DNA from: Bradyrhizobium sp. 141
GTDB lineage: Bacteria; Pseudomonadota; Alphaproteobacteria; Rhizobiales; Xanthobacteraceae
Assembly (NCBI RefSeq): GCF_023074055.1
Contig: NZ_JADPKR010000002.1
Coordinates: forward strand, 247,412 to 311,411
DNA length: 64,000 nt
Direction: 5' to 3'
The notes under the pieces were generated by a model. The model did not search any database, had not been told where the DNA came from, and was given only the letters and a program-made list of their open reading frames with translations. The position numbers and the translations under genes were made by a program. Below, one piece after another: positions 18,710-25,507 of this stretch (within the stretch, counting starts at the first letter, position 1; every line of letters begins with the position of its first letter).

Positions 18710-19870
18710 TCAGTGCGCCGGATCTTTCACGTTCGGAAAAGTCTCGAACTCCATGTTGTAGAGTTCGCCGTCGTGACGCTCGACTTTCCGCATGTAGATG
18801 TTCTGGATGATGTCCCGCGTCGCGGGATCAATCGAGATTGGTCCGCGCGGGCTGTTCCAGCTCTGGCCTTTCATCGCCGAGATGAGAGCGTCGCCGTTGG
18901 TCTCGCCCTTGGTCTCTTCCACGGCGCGATAGATGAGCTCGAGAGCATCCCACGCACTGACGGCGACGACGTTGGGGCGCATGCCGGGATTGACCGCCTT
19001 GAACTGCGCGACGAAGGCCTTGTTCTCCGGGGAATCGTGGCTCGCCGAATATGGACCGCCGGTGACGGCGCCGAGCGCTGCATCCCCCATGTTGTTGAGG
19101 AGATCGTCGTCGGTCAGGTCCGACATCGCGACCAGCTTCATCCCGGCCTTGTCCAGGCCACGCTCGATGAACTGCTTCATGAAATTGCCGCCCGCACCGG
19201 TCGGAACGAACACAAACAAGGCATCGGGCTTGGCATCAGCGGCGCGCTGGAGAAACGGCGCGAAGTCCGGGTTGGCGAGAGGGACCTTGAGCTTCTCGAC
19301 GACGCGGCCGCCATGGGCCTCGACGGTCTTGGCGAACCACTCCTCGGCGTCCAGGCCCGGACCGTATTCGGAGACGATACTCACAAAGGTTTTCGGGCCG
19401 GATTTCGGCGCCCATTGGCCGATGACGCTGGCGATCTGTGGAATCGATTGCGACGTCCGCACGATATAGGGCGACTTCTCGACGATCGATGATGTCGCGG
19501 CGACCATGATCACCTGCGGCACCTTCGCCTTGGCTGCAAACGCTGCTGCCGAGAGCGCCGCAGGCGTGTTGCCGAACCCGGTCAGGATCGAGACGCGGTC
19601 CTGCGCAATCAGTTCCTGCGCGAACCTGTTGGCATTGTCGGGCGCGCCGCGATCGTCGCGGAGGATGAACTCGATCTTGCGGCCGGCGACGGTATCGCCC
19701 TTCGCCTTGGTGTACGCCTTGATCGCCGCTTCGATCTGCTTGCCGTTCGACTGGAAAGCTCCCGTCATCGGGATGATCACGCCAATCTTGATGGGATCCG
19801 CGGCATGGGCCGCCGCGACCGTTCCCAGAGCCGCCATCGCAGCGATGCTCCAAGTATTCAGCGTTTTCAT
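18710..19870 (-). CDS. ABC transporter substrate-binding protein, branched-chain amino acid type
   Basis: A 386-residue protein from the ATG at 19870, chosen because it gives a normal signal peptide (MKTLNTWSIAAMAALGTVAAAHA); an in-frame upstream codon would add 16 charged residues. The mature part begins DPIKIGVIIPMTGAFQSNG, the type 1 periplasmic binding fold. No membrane or ATPase partner is adjacent. It lies between the MetE-like gene and the Rieske oxygenase on the same strand, so its ligand is probably the substrate of that cluster. Confidence 0.87.
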   Translation of the reverse strand: MKTLNTWSIAAMAALGTVAAAHAADPIKIGVIIPMTGAFQSNGKQIEAAIKAYTKAKGDTVAGRKIEFILRDDRGAPDNANRFAQELIAQDRVSILTGFGNTPAALSAAAFAAKAKVPQVIMVAATSSIVEKSPYIVRTSQSIPQIASVIGQWAPKSGPKTFVSIVSEYGPGLDAEEWFAKTVEAHGGRVVEKLKVPLANPDFAPFLQRAADAKPDALFVFVPTGAGGNFMKQFIERGLDKAGMKLVAMSDLTDDDLLNNMGDAALGAVTGGPYSASHDSPENKAFVAQFKAVNPGMRPNVVAVSAWDALELIYRAVEETKGETNGDALISAMKGQSWNSPRGPISIDPATRDIIQNIYMRKVERHDGELYNMEFETFPNVKDPAH

Positions 19871-19944
19871 CAATTGGACCCTCACTCTTCCCTCCCTTGC
19901 AAGTTTGTTTTTTGTCATTCGAGCAGTTGGCGCGATTGCGCGGC

Positions 19945-21051
19945 TTAACGCGCTTCCTTGGCCGAGAGGCGGTAGATGATGCGGCGCGCCATCAGACCAG
20001 GCTTATCGGGTGCAAAACTCAGGTCGAACTGTTCTTCACCGTCGGTCCGGACCACTTCATTGATCCATTCGAGCGCTTCGACGTCCTCGTGATAAGCCTG
20101 CGAATGCGCCTCGAACATGAACTTGTCGATCTCGGGATCAGCCGGCCGGTAGTCGCGCGAGTTGAACCACCAATAGTGAATGGAATTGTTGGTCTCCGGC
20201 GTGAACACATGTGTGATGTTGTAGCGATAGAGCGACGGCTGCCCCGGATCGGGCGCGGGATCTCGCACGCTGGCGAATGCGGTGTGCAGCGCTGGCGAGA
20301 CGAAGCGCGCTTCAGAAGCGCGGTCCACCCGCTTGTGCATGATGTTGGCCGGCTTGCCGTAGACGCCCGGCGGGACCGCGTCCTTCAGTTCGCGACGGAT
20401 CACGACCTGCTTGTTCTCGGTGGAGACGCTGAGTCTTGAGCGCGCGTATTCCGGCGTCCCAACCGTACCCGGATGCAGGAACGGAAAATGGGTCTGATCG
20501 ATGAGGTTTTCGTGCATCGCCACATAGTCGGATTTGATGTGGAAGCTGCCGGTCACCGTTCCCCATGCGGGATCGCTGAGCCATGACGTGTCCGGGATCA
20601 GCCCCTCGTCGGCGAGATCGGGCGCGCCCATCCAGATCCACGAAAGCGGACTGCGATCAACCACCGGGAACGTCTGTACGGTTGCGGTCGCGGGCGCTCG
20701 ACTGAGCGCCGGCATGTGCGCGCAGACGCCGTCCGACCCAAATTCCATGCCATGATAGCCGCAGACCAATCGGTCGCCGATCAGCCTGCCACGCGCGAGT
20801 GGGAAGGATCGGTGCGGGCAACGATTGCGCATTGCGACGGGCGCGCCGGCCTCGGTCCGAAACAGCACGACGTCGATGCCGAGCAGCTTGCGGGCCAGCG
20901 GCGTACGACCGATCTCGCTTGTACGCGCGCAGGCATACCAGCAGTTGCGGATCAGCGGCGTGGCATGGTTGGCGAAGCCGCCGGGCTCTCTCGGCTCCAT
21001 CGCGGCGAAGACGGCCTCGTCGGTCGATCGGGACAGCTCGGTCGTACCCAT
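19945..21051 (-). CDS. Rieske 2Fe-2S aromatic ring-hydroxylating oxygenase / O-demethylase (VanA-like)
   Basis: A 368-residue oxygenase. The Rieske cluster ligands are Cys78 and His80 (CPHR) and Cys97 and His100 (CGYH). The mononuclear iron site is in ENLIDQTHFPFLH with His188 and His193. The length and the C-terminal layout fit the phenoxybenzoate-dioxygenase/vanillate-O-demethylase group rather than two-subunit dioxygenases. Such enzymes take electrons from a VanB-type reductase, which is encoded 22 bases upstream on the same strand. The actual substrate is unknown. Confidence 0.9.
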   Translation of the reverse strand: MGTTELSRSTDEAVFAAMEPREPGGFANHATPLIRNCWYACARTSEIGRTPLARKLLGIDVVLFRTEAGAPVAMRNRCPHRSFPLARGRLIGDRLVCGYHGMEFGSDGVCAHMPALSRAPATATVQTFPVVDRSPLSWIWMGAPDLADEGLIPDTSWLSDPAWGTVTGSFHIKSDYVAMHENLIDQTHFPFLHPGTVGTPEYARSRLSVSTENKQVVIRRELKDAVPPGVYGKPANIMHKRVDRASEARFVSPALHTAFASVRDPAPDPGQPSLYRYNITHVFTPETNNSIHYWWFNSRDYRPADPEIDKFMFEAHSQAYHEDVEALEWINEVVRTDGEEQFDLSFAPDKPGLMARRIIYRLSAKEAR

Positions 21052-21073
21052 CGGCTTTCAACCTTCCTTGGGG

Positions 21074-22045
21074 CTATATGTTGAGAACAAGCGCGCGGCC
21101 GCTGATCCGCGAGCAGCAGATGGCGATCTGCCGGCCGGCACGGCGCTCCTCGGTGCTGAAATAGCGATCGCGCTGATCGAGTTCGCCGTCGCAGTTCGCG
21201 ACGTCGGTGATGCAGAGACCGCATTCCCCACGGCGGCAGCTCGACAAGGTATCGACGCCCGCAAGCTCCAGCGCCTCCAGGATCGTCGTTCCCGCCCCCA
21301 CTCTGATGCGGCGGCCGGTCGGTAGCCTCACCTCGAAATCACTGTCATCGGGCCGGTGGGCTGCGTTGAACACTTCGAAGCGGACGCGCTCCTTGCGCCA
21401 GCCGAGACTGGCAGCGGCGTCGCGCAGCGCCTCGATCAGCGCGCTCGGGCCGCAAACATGGGCCACAGTTTCAGCGGGTTGGTCGGACAGCAGCCTGACG
21501 AGGCCGGGAATGCCGTCGCGCTTGGTCTCATGGAGGGTCAGACGATCGCCGCAGAGGCTCTCCAGCTCGTCGACATAAGCCATTGCGGAACGATCCTGTC
21601 CTGCGTACAGCATCGAGAACTCCATGTTCCGCCGTCGCAACGAACGCGCCATCGCGACCATCGGCGTGACACCGATGCCGCCGGCGATCAGCAGCGTGTT
21701 TGCCCGATGTCGCGACAGGCGGAAGGCGTTGATTTGGGGCGAGACCCTCAGCGCCGTACCGGGACGAAAGCTGGCGTGAATGAATGCCGAGCCGCGTCCG
21801 CGGTCCTCGCGCTGCACGGCGATGCGCCAGAACGGCTCGGGATCGCCGGCAAGCGTGAGGGGGCCGACGATGGAATAGTGTCGAACGAGATGGCGTTCAC
21901 CGCCGCCGAAGTGCAACTCGACATGGCTGCCGGATTCGGCCATCGGCAACGGGCGGCCGTCGGCACGTCCGATGCAGAACTCGGCGATGCGCCCGGTCAG
22001 GGCGCGGCGCGCGAGCACGACGGCATCGAGCCAATTGCCGGACAT
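21074..22045 (-). CDS. PDR/VanB-family oxidoreductase
   Basis: A 323-residue reductase from the ATG at 22045, preceded by a strong GGGAGG ribosome site seven bases upstream; an earlier in-frame codon lacks this. It has the phthalate-dioxygenase-reductase order: flavin-binding barrel with RHYSI (about 52), NAD domain with LLIAGGIGVTPM (about 108) and CGPSALIEALRDAA (about 213), then a C-terminal plant-type 2Fe-2S domain with CRRGECGLC and a final Cys in AICCSR. It passes electrons from NAD(P)H to the Rieske oxygenase downstream. Confidence 0.93.
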   Translation of the reverse strand: MSGNWLDAVVLARRALTGRIAEFCIGRADGRPLPMAESGSHVELHFGGGERHLVRHYSIVGPLTLAGDPEPFWRIAVQREDRGRGSAFIHASFRPGTALRVSPQINAFRLSRHRANTLLIAGGIGVTPMVAMARSLRRRNMEFSMLYAGQDRSAMAYVDELESLCGDRLTLHETKRDGIPGLVRLLSDQPAETVAHVCGPSALIEALRDAAASLGWRKERVRFEVFNAAHRPDDSDFEVRLPTGRRIRVGAGTTILEALELAGVDTLSSCRRGECGLCITDVANCDGELDQRDRYFSTEERRAGRQIAICCSRISGRALVLNI

Positions 22046-22102
22046 GAGACCTCCCGGGCAACGCCGACGGTCCGGCGTCACGGTGATTATCGTCTCTAGC
22101 TA

Positions 22103-22162
22103 GCAAGATCTTGCAGGTAGTGATTATGCAGGTTTTGAAATAGATCTTGCAGAAAGTGAATA
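22103..22162. promoter_or_regulatory. candidate operator of the LysR / oxygenase divergent promoter
   Basis: A perfect 12-bp palindrome GCAAGATCTTGC lies at 22103-22114. The 21-bp segment beginning GATCTTGCAG at 22107 is repeated 36 bases later at 22143 (18 of 21 identical, both ending AGTGAwTAT). The block sits between the reductase start (22045, minus) and the LysR start (22205, plus), where a LysR-type regulator would be expected to bind. AT content is clearly higher than in the flanking genes. Confidence 0.6.
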
Positions 22163-22204
22163 TTATACCAGACGCACCAACGTTCCGTCCTCTCGCAGAC
22201 CGTC

Positions 22205-23434
22205 ATGAAGAACAGCCATTTCATGAAGAGAACGCCCGTCCTCTCGATCAAGCAGGTGCGCGTCATCAGCGCCGTCGCGAGCTGCGCCAGCCTTGCGCGC
22301 GCGAGTGAGCAGTTGAACACCAGCCAGAGCAGCCTGTCGCGTTCGATCGCGGAAGTCGAAGGCCGGCTGCGGCAGCAGCTGTTCGCGCGCGGCTGGACCG
22401 GAATGGAGCCGACCTCGCTGGGCGAGATCGTCATCGCACGCTGCCGCCACATGATGTCCAGCATCCAGGCCGCACAGGAGGCCCTCAGGGCGTCCGGCGC
22501 ACGCATTGCCGATCTCGGTCATCACCTCGCCTGGGAGCTGCTCAGCGCCGTCAGCGCGATCAGAACGACCGGCAGCGTGTCGGCGGCCGCCGAATATCTC
22601 GAACGGTCGCAGCCTGACGTCAGCCGCGCGCTCGCCAAGATCGCCGCCGCAACGGGCCGGCCGCCATTCGAGCGCACGCGCTCCGGCATGAAGGCGACCG
22701 GCGACGCCCTTATCCTGGCCGAATTGCACACCAAATTGCTGATGGACGTGATGACGCTGCCGGAGCAGATCGAGGCGCTGTCAGGCAAGGTGACGGGCCG
22801 CGTCGCCGTCGGCCTGCTGCCGTTCTCGGAGCAGGACATCGTCGTCAAAGTGTTCGGCGAGATGCTGAGCCGGCACCGACATGTCCGCCTTCAGGCCGTC
22901 ACCGGCAGCTATGCCGCCTTGATCGACGGCCTGCGGCAGGGCGAGCTCGATTTCGTCATCGGTCCTCTGCGTGAGCCCCCGCCTTACGACGTTCTCGAAG
23001 AGCGGCATCTCTACGATGAATTCTTTGCAGTGATTGCGCGCGCGGAGCATCGGCTGGCCAAGGGACGGCGCAAGCTGAAAGAGCTCGTCGACGAGAACTG
23101 GGTGGTCGCACCGCACGGCACGCCGACCCGTCGCTATTTCGAGGAACTTCTGATTGGTCATGGCCTCGTCCCGCCATCGCAGACCTGCGAGATCGTGACC
23201 TTTGCGCTTGCCGAGCAGATGGTCATGAACAGCGACGTCATCGCTCTGCTGACCTATTCCCGCGGAAAGATGAAGACCATTGCGAAGGGACTGAAAGCGC
23301 TCGCGGTCGAGCTTCCCGCCAACGCGCGCGCCATCGGACTGACCTATCGCAGGGACCAGCCGCTGACGGCGGCGCAACGGACTTTCATGGAGATCCTCGG
23401 CCAGAGGGCGGCGAAGCTCGCACGCGCCGGCTGA
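22205..23434 (+). CDS. LysR-family regulator with two N-terminal helix-turn-helix domains
   Basis: A 409-residue protein, about 100 residues longer than a usual LysR regulator. Residues 14-75 form a first LysR-type winged helix (LARASEQLNTSQSSLSRSIAEVE), and residues 105-165 a second, related one (GSVSAAAEYLERSQPDVSRALAKI). The effector domain fills about 195-405 (VTGRVAVGLLPF, DGLRQGELDFVIGPL). It is divergent from the VanB/VanA-like genes and probably controls them. The two domains share length and helix pattern, so an internal duplication is likely. The ATG at 22223 (MKRT) is an alternative start. Confidence 0.87.
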   Translation: MKNSHFMKRTPVLSIKQVRVISAVASCASLARASEQLNTSQSSLSRSIAEVEGRLRQQLFARGWTGMEPTSLGEIVIARCRHMMSSIQAAQEALRASGARIADLGHHLAWELLSAVSAIRTTGSVSAAAEYLERSQPDVSRALAKIAAATGRPPFERTRSGMKATGDALILAELHTKLLMDVMTLPEQIEALSGKVTGRVAVGLLPFSEQDIVVKVFGEMLSRHRHVRLQAVTGSYAALIDGLRQGELDFVIGPLREPPPYDVLEERHLYDEFFAVIARAEHRLAKGRRKLKELVDENWVVAPHGTPTRRYFEELLIGHGLVPPSQTCEIVTFALAEQMVMNSDVIALLTYSRGKMKTIAKGLKALAVELPANARAIGLTYRRDQPLTAAQRTFMEILGQRAAKLARAG

Positions 23435-23473
23435 CTTCGCCCCGGACGATCCTCACCGCCGCACGCATCAAAC

Positions 23474-23502
23474 AAAAAGCCCGGCCGAACGGCCGGGCTT
23501 TT
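23474..23502. terminator. bidirectional rho-independent terminator
   Basis: Arms AAAAGCCCGGCC (23475-23486) and GGCCGGGCTTTT (23491-23502) pair perfectly around a GAAC loop; the T-tract on one strand and A-tract on the other serve both directions. It lies between the convergent LysR and CarD genes. Confidence 0.9.
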
Positions 23503-23531
23503 GATCTGTTGCGATCCGTGCAGCGAGACGC

Positions 23532-24356
23532 TTACGCGGCCTCGTCGGCGACGGTGGTGTCGTCGCCATCGGTATCGTCGCTATCGCCTTCGGCATCCGT
23601 GTCGGCTTCGCCCTCGGCGGCTTCCGCCTTGGCGTTGCGGCGCGGGCTCTTGGCGAGCTGGGCTTCGATCTCCTTGACCGCTTCGGTCTCGGTCGAGTGC
23701 TGCACCACCGCGATCTCGCGCGACAGACGGTCGAGCGCAGCTTCGTAGAGCTGGCGTTCGCTGTAGGACTGCTCCGGCTGCGACTCCGAGCGATAGAGGT
23801 CGCGCACGACTTCCGCGATCGCGACGATATCGCCCGAATTGATCTTCGCTTCGTATTCCTGGGCGCGGCGCGACCACATGGTGCGCTTGACGCGGGCGCG
23901 GCCCTTGAGCGTCTCGAGCGCCTTCTTCACCAGCGCCGGATCGGACAGCTTGCGCATGCCGACATTGGCGACCTTGGCGGTCGGCACGCGCAGCGTCATC
24001 TTGTCCTTGATGAAGTTGATGACGAACAGCTCGAGCTTCGCGCCCGCGATCTCCTGCTCCTCGATGGCCAGGATCTGGCCGACGCCGTGAGCGGGATAGA
24101 CGACGAATTCGTTGGCCTTGAAGCCTTGGCGCTGGGTCACGACCTTCTTTTCCTCGACCTTCGGCGCAGCAGCGGGCTTCGCGGCCGGCTTGGCAGCAGC
24201 GACAGGAGCCTTGACAGGAGCAGCAGCAACGAGAGCCTTCGGCGCGGCGGGCTTGGCAGCGGGAGCCTTGGCCACCGGAGCCTTGGCAGTCACAGGCTTG
24301 GCAGCAGGCTTAGCGGCGGTCGCTTTCGCGGCCGGTTTGGCAGTCTTGTTAGGCAT
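23532..24356 (-). CDS. CarD-family RNA polymerase-binding regulator with Lys/Ala-rich N-terminal tail
   Basis: A 274-residue protein from the ATG at 24356. Residues 1-72 are a low-complexity AAKPAAK/APVAKAP-type tail resembling histone H1 C-termini. The CarD/TRCF-like domain begins at FKANEFVVYPAHGVGQILAIEE (about 78-100) and is followed by the helical DNA-contacting part (KALETLKGRARVKRTMWSRRAQEY). An acidic tail (about 235-274) closes it. CarD proteins bind the polymerase beta subunit and stabilise open complexes at rRNA and other promoters. The frame remains open upstream to a GTG at 24554, which would add 66 Lys-rich residues; which start is used is uncertain. Confidence 0.88.
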   Translation of the reverse strand: MPNKTAKPAAKATAAKPAAKPVTAKAPVAKAPAAKPAAPKALVAAAPVKAPVAAAKPAAKPAAAPKVEEKKVVTQRQGFKANEFVVYPAHGVGQILAIEEQEIAGAKLELFVINFIKDKMTLRVPTAKVANVGMRKLSDPALVKKALETLKGRARVKRTMWSRRAQEYEAKINSGDIVAIAEVVRDLYRSESQPEQSYSERQLYEAALDRLSREIAVVQHSTETEAVKEIEAQLAKSPRRNAKAEAAEGEADTDAEGDSDDTDGDDTTVADEAA

Positions 24357-24700
24357 TGCGCTTCTTTTGTTCTTCGAGGACTTTGCAGCCGGTGCCTTCG
24401 TCGCGGTCCGACCCTTGGATGCGCTACGGCTGGCCGCGGCGACTTTTTTGGCCTCCTTATGGGAAGCCCTCGCTGAAGTACTCTTTTTACGCGTTTTCTG
24501 TGACACAGCCTGCGCGCGGAAACTGCCACGCCCCTGTTCGACATTTGGTTTCACGGGAACCCAGAGGGGCCAACGGGGCTGACGGGGTTCGGCTTAATGT
24601 GCCCAATATAGCACATTTCCCGCAAAAATCAATGATTTAGGGGTCTTCAGGGCTGGTTTTCGGCTGAAGCGCCGCTATTAGGGTTAAGTTTGGGTCCGAT
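24357..24700. other. intergenic region upstream of carD-like gene
   Basis: About 200 bases are an in-frame, Lys/Ala-rich extension of the CarD frame (see that entry). The remaining 150 bases are AT-richer (GGCTTAATGTGCCCAATATAGC) and probably hold the promoter of the CarD gene. No RNA gene or clear operator was seen. Confidence 0.5.
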
Positions 24701-25039
24701 TTAGTCGCCAGAGCCGGGGTTCGGAGAAAAATATTTCTCGAACTTGCCTTCCATGCCGTCGAATTCCTTGGCGTCGGCGGGTGATTCTTTCTTCTGCGTG
24801 ATGTTCGGCCAGCTCTTGGCGTAGTCGGCGTTGACCTGGAGCCACTTTTCCAGGCCCGGTTCCGTGTCCGGCTTGATGGCGTCGGCGGGGCATTCCGGCT
24901 CGCACACGCCGCAGTCGATGCATTCGTCAGGATGGATGACGAGCATGTTCTCGCCCTCGTAGAAACAGTCGACCGGGCAGACCTCGACGCAGTCGGTGTA
25001 CTTGCACTTGATGCAGTCTTCAGTGACGACGTAAGTCAT
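24701..25039 (-). CDS. fdxA: 7Fe ferredoxin (FdxA family)
   Basis: A 112-residue ferredoxin beginning [26 protein letters not shown], the [3Fe-4S]/[4Fe-4S] signature of the FdxA type, with the second cysteine set [12 protein letters not shown] at about residues 40-51. The acidic C-terminal extension (about 60-112) is standard for alphaproteobacterial FdxA. It is a cytoplasmic one-electron carrier. It lies between the S4-domain gene and the CarD gene, all on the minus strand, an arrangement common in Rhizobiales. Confidence 0.94.
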   Translation of the reverse strand: MTYVVTEDCIKCKYTDCVEVCPVDCFYEGENMLVIHPDECIDCGVCEPECPADAIKPDTEPGLEKWLQVNADYAKSWPNITQKKESPADAKEFDGMEGKFEKYFSPNPGSGD

Positions 25040-25171
25040 CCAACGCTCCGAAAAGCTCTTTTAAAAGTCGCGGCTTGCGTAGCGCGGATGGCCCGGCGCC
25101 GCAAGGTCGTGAACGCCCGATCATGACACTTGTGTGCGCTTGATCGACCAAGAAATGAATAGCATGCGCAA

Positions 25172-25441
25172 TTAATTGCGCACGCCGAGCTCCTCGTAGA
25201 GCACCCGCGCCGAGGCGGCATCGCCGCGGCGTTCGTTGAAGCCCGTTACCTTCAAGACGCGCACCGTGCGGTCGAGCGCGATGGTGAGCACATCGCCGAT
25301 CTTGACCGCGTGCCCCGGCGAGGTCTCGCGCGCGCCGTTGATGCGAACGTGGCCTGTGACGACGAGCTCGGCCGCCGATGTGCGCGCCTTCACCACGCGC
25401 GCGTGCCACAGCCATTTGTCGAGGCGCTGCCGCTCGGTCGT
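25172..25441 (-). CDS. S4 RNA-binding domain protein (Hsp15-like), probable ACG start
   Basis: An 89-residue protein. Family members normally start M-T-E-R-Q-R-L-D-K-W; here the matching codons are ACG ACC GAG CGG CAG, with ACG (25441-25439) exactly where the ATG should be, and AAGGA eight bases before it. The nearest conventional start in frame (GTG at 25396) would remove the first 15 residues, including RLDKWLWHARV, the first helix of the S4 domain, so it is unlikely to be right. The rest (TSAAELVVTGHVRINGARE) is a complete S4 fold that binds structured RNA, in Hsp15 the stalled 50S subunit. It follows the helicase gene by 66 bases. Confidence 0.72.
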   Translation of the reverse strand, partial: TTERQRLDKWLWHARVVKARTSAAELVVTGHVRINGARETSPGHAVKIGDVLTIALDRTVRVLKVTGFNERRGDAASARVLYEELGVRN

Positions 25442-25507
25442 AGCCCTATTCCTTTTGACGCGTTTTCTTCACGCGAACCGCTCCGCACTTCGCTTGAAAA
25501 CGCTATG

